Assembly: GCA_016926595.1 (NCBI GenBank)
Contig: JAFGOG010000250.1
Span: 1-6,300, forward strand
Length of the DNA stretch: 6,300 bases
Direction: 5' to 3'
Source: Anaerolineae bacterium
Lineage (GTDB): Bacteria > Chloroflexota > Anaerolineae > JAAYZQ01
A program made the position numbers and the translations under genes. Below the pieces are notes generated by a model. That model searched no databases. It saw nothing but the letters and a program-made list of their open reading frames with translations, and was not told the DNA's origin. Below are positions 1-6,300 of this stretch, in pieces. The first letter of the stretch is position 1. Each line of letters opens with the position of its first letter.

Positions 1-1098
1 CAGCCGCTCCACGTCGTACATGCCGTCGAGCAGCTTGCGCAGGTCGGCGCGCAGGAAATGGGAGGCAGCCATCTCGTCGACAGCGTCGAGCCGATCCCAG
101 ATCTGCTCCAGGTCCAGAAGCGGCTGCTGGATCCAGTGACGAAGCAGCCGAGCGCCCATCGCCGTCTGGGTCCGGTCGAGGACGCTCAGCAAGCTGCCTT
201 CGACGCGGCCCTCGCGCAGGGTGCGGGTCAGCTCCAGGTTGCGCCGAGTGGCGGCATCGAGGCTCATATAGTCGGCCAGGCGGTAGATTGTCAATGTCCG
301 CAGGTGGGCCAGGTCGGAGATCTGATTGTTTTGGAGGTAGAACAGGGCCGCGCCGGCAGCGGCAACCGCCAGGGGACGCTCTTCAACGCCTGACTCGTCC
401 AGCGAGGTGGCGCGAAAGTGGGCCAGCAGCCGGGCGCGCGCCGCCTCGTGCGCGGCCTCGCAGTCGGGCACGGGCGACAGGCGGACGGGCCGCTGCGCGC
501 CCGTTTCCCGGCGCAATCGTTCGGTCCAGGCCGCATCCCCGGCCAGGCGGGTGGGGAGCACAACCTCGCTCGGCTGGATTCGCTGCAGCTCTTCGGCCAA
601 CGCCGGCCAGCCGGAGGCCTCGGTGGCGGCAAATTCGCCGGTGGACAGGTCGACGACGGCCAAGCCAAAACGATCGGTTCTAGATCCGGCGCCTGGCGTC
701 ACTACCGCCGCCAGGAGGTTTTGGGCGTTGTCGGGCAGCAGGGCGTCTTCGACGACGGTGCCAGGGGTGATGATCCGGACTATGTCGCGGCGGACCAGGC
801 CTTTGACGCGGCGGGCGTCCTCCAACTGTTCAGCAATGGCGACCTTGTGGCCGCGCTCCAGCAGGCGGGCGACATAGGTGGTGACCGTGCGGTAGGGCAC
901 GCCGCACATCGGCAGGCTCACCGTCTTGGAAAACCGTCGCGAGGTGAGCACCAGCTTGAGCTCGCGGGCAGCCGTCCTGGCGTCCTCCTCGAACAGCTCG
1001 TAGAAATCGCCCAGCCGGAAGAAGAGCAGCGCGTCGGGGTGGCGCCGTTTCAGCTCGCGGTACTGGCGGAGCATGGGCGTTGGCTGTGGGCTGCTCAT
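1..1098 (-). CDS. mutS: DNA mismatch repair protein MutS, N-terminal 366 residues (3' end outside window)
   Basis: MutS binds mispaired or looped bases and starts methyl-directed or nick-directed mismatch repair in the cytoplasm. The visible part begins at an ATG at 1098 and stays open to base 1. Residues 30-36 read GDFYELF, the mismatch-recognition motif; F32 and E34 correspond to Phe36 and Glu38 of E. coli MutS. MCGVPYR (64-70) and RIITPGTVVEDALL (108-121) continue domain I. The connector domain covers roughly residues 125-250, and the core/lever domain starts near 260, with DAATRRNLEL at 281-290. The ATPase domain with Walker A lies beyond the left edge. The start is set by AGGAGG four bases upstream, which overlaps the stop of the preceding radical SAM gene. 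GDFYELF marks it as MutS1, not MutS2. The gene appears to be the distal member of the hdr-fdh operon. I see no disruption in the visible part. Confidence 0.96.
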   Translation of the reverse strand, partial: MSSPQPTPMLRQYRELKRRHPDALLFFRLGDFYELFEEDARTAARELKLVLTSRRFSKTVSLPMCGVPYRTVTTYVARLLERGHKVAIAEQLEDARRVKGLVRRDIVRIITPGTVVEDALLPDNAQNLLAAVVTPGAGSRTDRFGLAVVDLSTGEFAATEASGWPALAEELQRIQPSEVVLPTRLAGDAAWTERLRRETGAQRPVRLSPVPDCEAAHEAARARLLAHFRATSLDESGVEERPLAVAAAGAALFYLQNNQISDLAHLRTLTIYRLADYMSLDAATRRNLELTRTLREGRVEGSLLSVLDRTQTAMGARLLRHWIQQPLLDLEQIWDRLDAVDEMAASHFLRADLRKLLDGMYDVERL

Positions 1099-1102
1099 CG
1101 TT

Positions 1103-1108
1103 CCTCCT
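1103..1108 (-). promoter_or_regulatory. Shine-Dalgarno site of mutS, overlapping the upstream stop codon
   Basis: The minus strand reads AGGAGG, then AACG, then the mutS ATG at 1098. The SD shares bases with the TAG stop (1109-1107) of the radical SAM gene. This supports the chosen mutS start and suggests coupled translation. Confidence 0.8.
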
Positions 1109-2060
1109 ACAGCTCCATAGCTTGCACGGCCTGCGCTGTCTCTTTGGCGGTCAATGGCCGCGGATAGTTGTAGAGGACACCGCCGGGCTGCTCGTTGTAG
1201 AAGGGGCGGTTACAGTCGGGGCAGCCGGAGGTTTGGAAGGGCTCGCCGGAAGCAGGCAGCGGCGCGCCCAGGTCGAGCAGGCGTCCCTGTGGGTCAAACG
1301 CCATCCCCTCAACGCGGGCCAAGCCGTGGGCGATCAACCAGCGGGCGGCCTGCATGCGGCGGTAGACGGCCAGGGGCGGCGGCGGCCAGCCGGCCAGGGG
1401 AGTTCCGCGCAGAGGGGTAAAGGCGAACAGGCCGGTCGTCGCTCCCAGGTCCTGCGCCCACTGGATCCGCTCGACCATCTCCTGCTCTGTCTCACCGAGC
1501 CCGACGATCAGGTGCAGCGCCGCATGGCCGGGGAAGGCGCGCGCAACCTCTTCGATCAGGGTCAGGCTGTGCGCCCAATTGCCACCCTTGACCGGGCGGA
1601 AAACCCGCTCGCAGGCGGCGTCCAGGCCAAAGCCGACGTGGTCGGCGCCCGCTTCCACGATCTGGCGCACCTGGTCGATGCCGTGGGGCAGGAAGGCGAC
1701 GTCGAACGGGATGGCCGAAGCTGTCTTGACCGTGCGCACGACGGCGAGCGCCTGGGCAAAGGCAACGGCGGTGACGGTCACCTGCAGGCAGGCGCGGCGG
1801 ATCGCTCTGTCGGCTGCCGCCTGGGCCAGGCGCTCAACAACGCTGTCCAGGGGATATTCCGGCCAGGTCACCCGCGACAGGTTCAGGGCGCTGGCCTTGC
1901 TGTCGCGGGCCTGGGCGCAAAAGGCGCAGCTCATCTGGCAACGGCCGCCCAACATCAGATAGGCCGTGGTAGGCGCGACAGCCATGGGCACCCGGGCCAG
2001 GCCCAGCACGGCGGCGGTGCCGATGGAGACGTTGATCGCGGCGGGGGCCATAGAGTCCAT
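1107..2060 (-). CDS. Radical SAM protein, biotin/lipoate-synthase-like, function unassigned
   Basis: A 317-residue radical SAM enzyme. C41-x3-C45-x2-C48 (GGRCQMSCAFC) is the site for the [4Fe-4S] cluster that cleaves S-adenosylmethionine, and LIVGLGETE (185-193) is a typical later barrel-strand motif. A second conserved-looking patch near the C-terminus, C280-P-D-C283-N-R-P-F-Y-N-E followed by YNYP (297-300), could help bind an auxiliary cluster or metal. It lacks the CX2CX13C auxiliary-cluster signature of MoaA, so a molybdenum-cofactor role is not supported. The family most resembles biotin-synthase-related radical SAM proteins; the recently recognised two-protein lipoyl synthases (LipS1/LipS2) belong to this general group, but that match is from memory and tentative. 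The gene starts 9 bases after the fdhA stop. The first ATG has AGAGG only three bases upstream, and Met4 (2051) is a possible alternative start. Confidence 0.9.
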   Translation of the reverse strand: MDSMAPAAINVSIGTAAVLGLARVPMAVAPTTAYLMLGGRCQMSCAFCAQARDSKASALNLSRVTWPEYPLDSVVERLAQAAADRAIRRACLQVTVTAVAFAQALAVVRTVKTASAIPFDVAFLPHGIDQVRQIVEAGADHVGFGLDAACERVFRPVKGGNWAHSLTLIEEVARAFPGHAALHLIVGLGETEQEMVERIQWAQDLGATTGLFAFTPLRGTPLAGWPPPPLAVYRRMQAARWLIAHGLARVEGMAFDPQGRLLDLGAPLPASGEPFQTSGCPDCNRPFYNEQPGGVLYNYPRPLTAKETAQAVQAMEL

Positions 2061-2069
2061 TAGCCTCTC

Positions 2070-4154
2070 TCAGGCTGTGGTCACCCGGACGGCGCAGACC
2101 TTGAACTCGGGGATTTTGGCCGTGGGGTCGAGGGCGCCATGGGTCAGGGCGTTGGCCGGGGCTTCGGCAAAGTGGAAGGGGATGAATACCACGCCGGGCG
2201 GCACCATCTCGGTCACACGGGCGGCCAGGCTGACCTCACCCCGCCGGCTCTGGACGCGCACCCGGTCGCCGTCGGCCACGCCCAGCCGCGCCGCGTCGCC
2301 GGGATGGATCTCGACGAAAGGCTCGTTGACCTGGTCGGTCAGGATCGGCGAGCGGCGGGTCATGGTGCCGGTGTGATAGTGGAACAGAATCCGTCCCGTC
2401 GTCAGCAGGAGTGGATAGCCGGCATCGGGCTCTTCGGCGGGCGGCCGGTACTCGGCTGGCACAAAGCGGCCTTTGCCCAGCGCAAAGGAGTCCTTGTGCA
2501 GGATGGGCGTGCCGGGATGGTCGGGGGTGGGGCACGGCCAGGGCAACCCCTGGCCCTCAAGCCGCTCGTGGCTGATGCCGCCGTAGATGGGAGTGAGAGC
2601 AGCGATCTCGGCCATCACCGCCGCCGGCGAAGAGTAATCCCAGCCGGCGAATGGAGCGACGGATCGGGTAGGCTGGAGGCCATGGATCCGCCGGGCAAGG
2701 TCGAGGACGATCTGCCAGTCGGCGCGGGCCTCGCCTGGCGGCTCGACCGCCTGGCGCACACGCTGCACGCGGCGCTCGGTGTTGGTGAAGGTACCCTCCT
2801 TTTCAGCAAAGCTGGCGCCGGGCAGCACGACGTCGGCTATCTGCGCTGTCTCGGTGAGAAAGATATCCTGGACGACCAAGAAATCGAGGCGCTCGAAGGC
2901 AGCGCGCACGTGGTTGGCGTCGGCTTCAGAAAGGAGCGAGTTCTCGGCCATGACGTACAGGCCGCGGATGCCGTCGCCGGCGGCGTCCGCCATCTCGGGC
3001 AGGGTGAGGCCCACCTCCGGCGGCGGGACGCGGCCCCACGCCTGGGCGAATTTGGCGCTAACCGCTTCGGCGGTGACGCTCTGATAGCCGGGGTAGACGT
3101 TGGGCAAGCCGCCCACGTCGCACGCGCCCTGGACGTTGTTCTGGCCGCGCAAAGGGTTGACGCCGGTGCCTTGGCGACCGACGTTGCCGGTCAGCATAGC
3201 CAGGTTGGCCACTGACATCACATTGTCGGTGCCGGAGGTGTGCTGGGTGATACCCATGGCATACAGGATCGTAGCCTGGCCGGCCTCGCCGTATAGACGG
3301 GCGGCGCGGCGGATGTCGCCGGCGGGCACGCCGGTGATCTCGGCGGCGCGGTCGGGGGGGTAGGCGGCGACGACGGCCTTGAGCGCTTGATAGCTGTCCG
3401 GGTCGATCCGCCCGGCGATGAACGCCTCGTCGGCCAGGCCCTCGGCCAGGATGACGTGCATTATGCCGTTGAGCAGGGCCACGTCGGTGCCCGGCCGCTG
3501 CCGGATAAAGAGCTCGGCAAAGCCGGCGAGCCCGATGGCGCGGGGATCGGCGACGATCAGCCGCGCCCCGCGCTCGCGCACCGCCTTGACGACACGGCGG
3601 GCGATGAGGGGATGCTGCTCGTGGGTGTTGGAGCCGACGATCAAGATAACGTCGGCGTGGTAGATGTCGTCGATCGGGTTGGTCATGGCCCCGCTGCCCA
3701 TTGTGGCGACCAGACCGGCCACCGTGGGGCTGTGTCAGAGGCGGGCGCAGTGATCGACGTTGTGGGTGCCGATCAGGGCGCGGGCCAGCTTTTGCAGGAG
3801 ATAGTTCTCTTCGTTGGTACACTTGGCCGAGGCGCAGAAACCGAGCGCGTTGGGACCGTGGGCGTCGCGGATGGCCAGCAGACGCCCGGCGACCAGGTCC
3901 AGAGCCTCGTCCCAGGAAGCCGGACGGAAGGCCGGCTGGCTGCGGGGGGCGCCCGGCAGGCGGATCAGCGGCGTGGTCAGGCGGTCGGGATGGTGGATGA
4001 ACTGGTGAGCGCTCCAGCCCTTGATGCACAGCTTGCCCTGGCCGACGCCGTCGGGGTTGGGCAGTACGCCGATCACCCGGCCGTCGCGCACTTGAAGGAA
4101 CATGGTGCAGCCGGTGCCGCAATAGGGACAGGTGGTAAGTACCTTGGCCGTCAT
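2070..4154 (-). CDS. fdhA: Formate dehydrogenase catalytic subunit, selenocysteine-containing (in-frame TGA at codon 140)
   Basis: Catalyses reversible formate oxidation to CO2 at a molybdenum or tungsten bis-MGD centre in the cytoplasm. Read through the TGA at 3737-3735, the protein has 694 residues. C9-x2-C12-x3-C16-x26-C43 binds the single [4Fe-4S] cluster, with K45 beside it. CARL-Sec140-H141 aligns with Sec140-His141 of E. coli FdhF (CARVU-H), and R336 in [14 protein letters not shown] corresponds to its catalytic Arg333. GSNT (174-177) and DPR (203-205) are cofactor-domain motifs. The molybdopterin dinucleotide-binding domain runs from about 580 to 692, with TGR at 586-588 and HYHTGTMT at 592-599. 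Length is near FdhF (715) and methanogen FdhA. It lacks the ferredoxin-like N-terminal extension of NAD(P)-dependent enzymes, so electrons must leave through a partner, probably HdrC. Its ATG overlaps the hdrB stop (ATGA), with AGGGAGG seven bases upstream. The final stop is also TGA. An automatic caller would split it into two pieces. Confidence 0.95.
3705..3737 (-). promoter_or_regulatory. Bacterial SECIS element of fdhA
   Basis: The mRNA directly after the UGA can form a hairpin. GGUGGCC (3723-3717) pairs with GGUCGCC (3711-3705), giving seven pairs including one U-G and one G-U wobble, and it closes the loop GGUCU (3716-3712). Counting U of UGA as 1, the loop sits in the same register as in E. 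coli fdhF, and the bases equivalent to U17 (3721), G23 (3715) and U24 (3714), known to matter for SelB recognition there, are all kept. In E. coli U17 is bulged; here the simple fold puts it in a weak U-G pair. The pairing was found by hand, without energy calculation. Confidence 0.85.
3735..3737 (-). other. In-frame TGA read as selenocysteine (Sec140)
   Basis: This TGA interrupts the fdhA frame exactly where the active-site selenocysteine of formate dehydrogenases lies: residues before it read VDHCARL and after it HSPTVAGL. The reading frame and homology continue unbroken on both sides. TGA also ends hdrC, hdrB and fdhA itself, so recoding must depend on local context and not on a changed genetic code. 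The cell would need SelA, SelB, SelC and SelD, none of which is in the window. Confidence 0.95.
4151..4154 (-). other. ATGA stop-start overlap of hdrB and fdhA
   Basis: The fdhA ATG (4154-4152) shares bases with the hdrB TGA (4153-4151). Together with the AGGGAGG seven bases before the fdhA start, this points to translational coupling and matched synthesis of HdrB and FdhA. Confidence 0.9.
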
Positions 4155-5059
4155 GCCGCTCCCTCCCTGGCCAGCCACTCGCCCAACGACGTGTCTTTGG
4201 CCTTGATTTTGTGCTCGGCAAGCTGCATCTGCTCGGCGCTGTAGCCCATGGCCAGCCCAAGTAGCTGCAGGTAGTTGAGCACCGGCACCCGGAACTCGAG
4301 GCCGAACTTGCGGGCGGTGGTCAACTGGCCCATGTCGAACTGCTGGAAGCAGAAGGGACAGCCAACGGCGATGCAATCGGCGCCAGCGGCGTGGATGTCG
4401 GTCAGCTTGGCGTTCAAAACCTTGCCGCTGGGATCGGGCTGGCCGCTTACGGCAAAACCGATGCCGCAGCAGGTAGCTTTGGTCGCATAATCGACCGGCA
4501 TCGCGCCCAGGGCCTCAACCAGGGCGTCGAAAACGACCGGCTCTTCCGAGTTATCAAAGCCATGGAGGTAGTAGGGGCTGAGCAGGTGGCAGCCGGTGTG
4601 AGTGGCGACTCGCAGTCCGGCCAGCGGGCGCTCGACAACGTGACGGATCGCCGCCAGGCCAACGTCCTGAGCCAGCCAGGGCAGGAAATGCTTGGCCTGG
4701 TGGGTGCCACGATAGGTGCGGCCGACCTGGGCCAGGATGCCGTTCACCCGGTCGCGCAGCTCTGGCGATCCGGCCAAGTCGTGAATGGCGTGGCGCAGGG
4801 TGTAGGCGCAGCCGTTGCACAGGGTCAGGAGGTCCAGGTCCTGCTCCTCGGCCAGGCTGACGTTCCGCGCGGCGATGGTGGACCAGGTCAAGGGATCAAT
4901 CGGGCCGACGCCGACCGGATCGGGGCAGCAGGTGAAACCGTCCAGGTTGACCAGCTCGGCGCCGAGGTGGGGCAGGGTGACCTGGGCGACATATTCGATG
5001 TGCGGCAGCTTGGTGGGGATCATGCAGCCGCGGAAGAAGGCAAAACGCTGTCCGGTCAT
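4151..5059 (-). CDS. hdrB: HdrB-like heterodisulfide reductase subunit (two CCG domains)
   Basis: A 302-residue protein of the HdrB/CCG family, whose members reduce disulfides at two noncubane [4Fe-4S] clusters. Both cysteine motifs are complete. The first is C12-x31-C44C45-x35-C81-x2-C84; the second is C157-x39-C197C198-x35-C234-x2-C237. The positions closely track those of methanogen HdrB, so this is a likely catalytic subunit and not a degenerate relative. No signal peptide or membrane segment is evident, so it should be cytoplasmic. The start at 5059 has AAGGAG five bases upstream and overlaps the hdrC stop; the stop overlaps the fdhA start. In methanogens HdrB receives electrons from HdrC and reduces CoM-S-S-CoB. 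That substrate is not expected in this bacterium, so the acceptor here is unknown: a small-molecule disulfide, a lipoyl or thioredoxin-like protein, or another partner. The gene symbol reflects family membership only. Confidence 0.93.
   Translation of the reverse strand: MTGQRFAFFRGCMIPTKLPHIEYVAQVTLPHLGAELVNLDGFTCCPDPVGVGPIDPLTWSTIAARNVSLAEEQDLDLLTLCNGCAYTLRHAIHDLAGSPELRDRVNGILAQVGRTYRGTHQAKHFLPWLAQDVGLAAIRHVVERPLAGLRVATHTGCHLLSPYYLHGFDNSEEPVVFDALVEALGAMPVDYATKATCCGIGFAVSGQPDPSGKVLNAKLTDIHAAGADCIAVGCPFCFQQFDMGQLTTARKFGLEFRVPVLNYLQLLGLAMGYSAEQMQLAEHKIKAKDTSLGEWLAREGAA
5056..5059 (-). other. ATGA stop-start overlap of hdrC and hdrB
   Basis: The hdrB ATG (5059-5057) shares bases with the hdrC TGA (5058-5056), and AAGGAG at 5070-5065 lies inside the end of hdrC. 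This is the same four-base arrangement as at hdrB/fdhA and supports one co-translated complex. Confidence 0.9.
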
Positions 5060-5580
5060 TCTGTCTCCTTCTGAGACCCTGATGGTTTCGGAAAACCCTT
5101 AGGGTCTGCGGCTGCCAGCCGAGCGGCCAGGCCGGTGCGCTCGGCGATGACAGCCAGCTCCTCCACAGGCCGGGCCGGCAGGTCGGGCAGGCCGAGCTTG
5201 GCCCGCTGGCGCTGGGTGACGCTGCCTGTGGGGAAGGCGGAACCGGTGGTCAGGATCATGTCCAGCTCGGCGTAAATCTCTTTAGGAGCGAGGCCGGCGG
5301 CAAAGGCGGTCTCTTTGTGGCCCTTGACCAGCTCCAACGGCTTGAAATCGTAGGGGCAGCGTTCCTCGCATTTGTGGCAGGAAGGGCAGCCCCACAGGGT
5401 CTCGCGGGCCTCGATGCCGTCGTTGAACAGGTCGTAGACGAAGGTGTGTCGTGGGTCGTATGCGTCGGCATAGTTGACCACGCACACCAGACCGCAGACG
5501 GCGCACTGCAGGCAGTACTCGACTTCGGGCCTGGGGTTCATTTGGGCGTCATGGGCCTGGAATGCCCCCTTGAGCAGCAT
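5056..5580 (-). CDS. hdrC: HdrC-like iron-sulfur protein, two [4Fe-4S] clusters
   Basis: A 174-residue small electron carrier subunit. Two ferredoxin-type motifs are visible: C23-x2-C26-x2-C29-x3-C33 and C65-x2-C68-x2-C71-x3-C75. Both end in the fourth cysteine expected for cubane [4Fe-4S] clusters. The spacing and the following helical segment fit HdrC, which passes electrons to the HdrB clusters. No transmembrane segment is seen, so this is the soluble type and not an HdrE- or DsrM-linked membrane form. The tail (about 130-174) is charged and proline-rich and probably not cluster-binding. The ATG at 5580 is preceded by GAGGAGG with five-base spacing and lies about 27 bases from the predicted transcription start, making this the first gene of the operon. 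A later ATG, Met14, has no comparable SD. As neighbour of hdrB and fdhA it is the likely link between them. Confidence 0.93.
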   Translation of the reverse strand: MLLKGAFQAHDAQMNPRPEVEYCLQCAVCGLVCVVNYADAYDPRHTFVYDLFNDGIEARETLWGCPSCHKCEERCPYDFKPLELVKGHKETAFAAGLAPKEIYAELDMILTTGSAFPTGSVTQRQRAKLGLPDLPARPVEELAVIAERTGLAARLAAADPKGFPKPSGSQKETE

Positions 5581-5585
5581 CAGCG

Positions 5586-5592
5586 CCTCCTC
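5586..5592 (-). promoter_or_regulatory. Shine-Dalgarno site of hdrC
   Basis: The minus strand reads GAGGAGG, then CGCTG, then the ATG at 5580. This is the strongest SD in the window and fixes the start of the first operon gene. Confidence 0.85.
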
Positions 5593-5606
5593 ATCTCTTT
5601 GCTAAT

Positions 5607-5642
5607 TGCGGCCATTATAGCCCATGTGAGACGAGTTGCCAA
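5607..5642 (-). promoter_or_regulatory. Sigma-70 type promoter of the hdrC-hdrB-fdhA-radical SAM-mutS operon
   Basis: The -35 element TTGGCA (5642-5637) is separated by exactly 17 bases from a perfect TATAAT -10 element (5619-5614). The predicted start is the A at 5607, leaving a leader of about 27 bases that contains the hdrC SD. The promoter begins two bases after the TAA of the PHP gene. I see no clear operator palindrome or riboswitch. Confidence 0.8.
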
Positions 5643-5643
5643 T

Positions 5644-6300
5644 TTACAGTGTCGACAGGTAGATCGGGTTTGACAGGGCCACGGCCATGTGGGCAGCGGG
5701 GTCGTCGCGCTGGTGGGCAGGCGGCGGCTCGATGACCTCGGCGCGCCAGTAGCCGTCGACGGCTGTCACCGGCCGGTCGTGGCTCCAATCGTCATCGTCG
5801 ATGGATATGAGGAGTGCGCTGGCGGCAGAGACCAGCCGGAGAAAAAGACCATCGGCGCCTGTCACCCGGCAGCGGAGATGCGCCTCCTGGCCGTCCGCGA
5901 GCGAGAGCCTATCGCCCATCATGGCCACGCTGCCGGCAGCCACGGCGTTCAGCTCCAGGCAGGGGCCGGCCGGGCCGGCAGAGATGAAGGCGCGACCGGC
6001 GCGCAGCCCGGCCAGCAGGGCCGGCACCGACAGCTCGTCGGCATAGACCCAGGTGCAGGGCTGGCCGACCTCGTGAAAGCCGAGCGAGCCGTCGAACGGC
6101 GGCTGGTGCTTGTCGGAGCCGCCGACGGCGGTGAGACGATGCCCCTGCTTGAGCAAGCGGTCCCACAGGGCCAGGGACTGGTAGTTGAACACGTGCCACG
6201 GCTGTTGCCACACCTCGATCGCGTCAGACAGGGCCTCGCCGCCCGTCTCCCAGGGCGGACCGGTCACCTTGGGATGGTTGACGACGAACAGGGCGCCTTC
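5644..6300 (-). CDS. PHP-domain metallohydrolase, CehA/McbA-like, C-terminal 218 residues (5' end outside window)
   Basis: The frame is open from base 6300 to the TAA at 5646-5644. In the fragment, NHP (8-10) and GGSDKH (60-65) are late metal-binding motifs of PHP (polymerase and histidinol phosphatase) domains, with H9, D63 and H65 as likely metal ligands. The following stretch, P81-C-T-W-V-Y-A-D-E-L with AGRAFISAGPAGP (101-113), matches the conserved end of CehA/McbA-type metallohydrolases. The remainder (about 115-218) looks like the beta-rich tail that often closes these proteins, ending in SNPIYL. PHP proteins of this group hydrolyse phosphate or carbamate esters; the substrate here cannot be told. 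A GTG at 6267 is not the true start, because PHP motifs continue upstream of it. The gene is co-directional with the hdr operon but ends before its promoter, so it is probably a separate unit with possible read-through. Confidence 0.85.
   Translation of the reverse strand, partial: EGALFVVNHPKVTGPPWETGGEALSDAIEVWQQPWHVFNYQSLALWDRLLKQGHRLTAVGGSDKHQPPFDGSLGFHEVGQPCTWVYADELSVPALLAGLRAGRAFISAGPAGPCLELNAVAAGSVAMMGDRLSLADGQEAHLRCRVTGADGLFLRLVSAASALLISIDDDDWSHDRPVTAVDGYWRAEVIEPPPAHQRDDPAAHMAVALSNPIYLSTL

Noticed and set aside
1107..2060. Radical SAM protein as MoaA (molybdenum cofactor synthesis for FdhA)
   Set aside because: The C-terminal CX2CX13C auxiliary cluster signature of MoaA is absent; only one CxxC is present there.
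1080..2063. Long plus-strand open frame of 327 codons
   Set aside because: It lies opposite the radical SAM gene, its translation shows no recognisable family, and long antisense frames are common in GC-rich coding DNA. The same applies to plus-strand frames at 418-1167, 2139-3215, 3387-4244 and 4391-5074.
3058..4260. Minus-strand open frame of 400 codons overlapping fdhA
   Set aside because: Its translation is rich in Arg and Pro with no motif, and it is out of frame with the clear FdhA homology, so it is a shadow of fdhA.
3735..4376. fdhA as a pseudogene with a nonsense mutation, or two separate genes
   Set aside because: The stop is TGA at exactly the known selenocysteine position, the frame continues without shift, and a SECIS-like hairpin follows.
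5611..5623. Short imperfect inverted repeat around the -10 element (GGC...GCC) as an operator
   Set aside because: The arms are only a few bases long and need a G-T pair; this is too weak to call.
5965..5979. Palindromic GCCGGC-rich stretch as a possible repeat or terminator
   Set aside because: It lies inside the PHP gene and simply encodes an Ala-Gly-Pro repeat; there is no T-run.
1..6300. CRISPR arrays, tRNA or rRNA genes, insertion sequences
   Set aside because: No regularly spaced repeats, cloverleaf-like segments, transposase motifs or terminal inverted repeats were seen on reading.

Overview
The window is a GC-rich bacterial segment in which every supported gene lies on the minus strand, so transcription runs from high to low coordinates. 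Three things point to a bacterium: a near-consensus sigma-70 type promoter, strong Shine-Dalgarno (SD) sites, and a selenocysteine insertion element placed directly 3' of an in-frame UGA (archaeal elements sit in untranslated regions). Gene content (selenocysteine formate dehydrogenase, heterodisulfide-reductase-type proteins, a radical SAM enzyme) indicates an anaerobe. A Chloroflexota-like organism would fit but cannot be shown from this sequence alone.

Layout in transcription order. (1) 6300-5644: 3' part of a PHP-domain metallohydrolase of the CehA/McbA type, cut by the right edge. (2) 5643-5581: a 63-base gap holding a TTGGCA-N17-TATAAT promoter and an SD site. (3) 5580-5056: HdrC-like protein with two [4Fe-4S] motifs. 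(4) 5059-4151: HdrB-like protein with two complete CCG cysteine motifs. (5) 4154-2070: formate dehydrogenase catalytic subunit, 694 residues, with an in-frame TGA at codon 140 that matches Sec140 of E. coli FdhF and is followed by a SECIS-like hairpin. (6) 2060-1107: radical SAM protein of uncertain function with an extra C-terminal CxxC. (7) 1098-1: 5' part of mutS (366 codons), cut by the left edge.

Genes 3 to 7 look like one transcription unit. hdrC/hdrB and hdrB/fdhA each overlap by four bases (ATGA), the next two gaps are 9 and 8 bases, and no terminator is visible. My reading is that FdhA, HdrC and HdrB form a soluble module: formate oxidised at the Mo/W-Sec site, electrons passed through one FdhA cluster and two HdrC clusters to the paired noncubane clusters of HdrB, where a disulfide (or a protein partner) would be reduced. 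No HdrA, FdhB or diaphorase subunit is present in the window. The physiological acceptor and the role of the radical SAM protein are the open questions.
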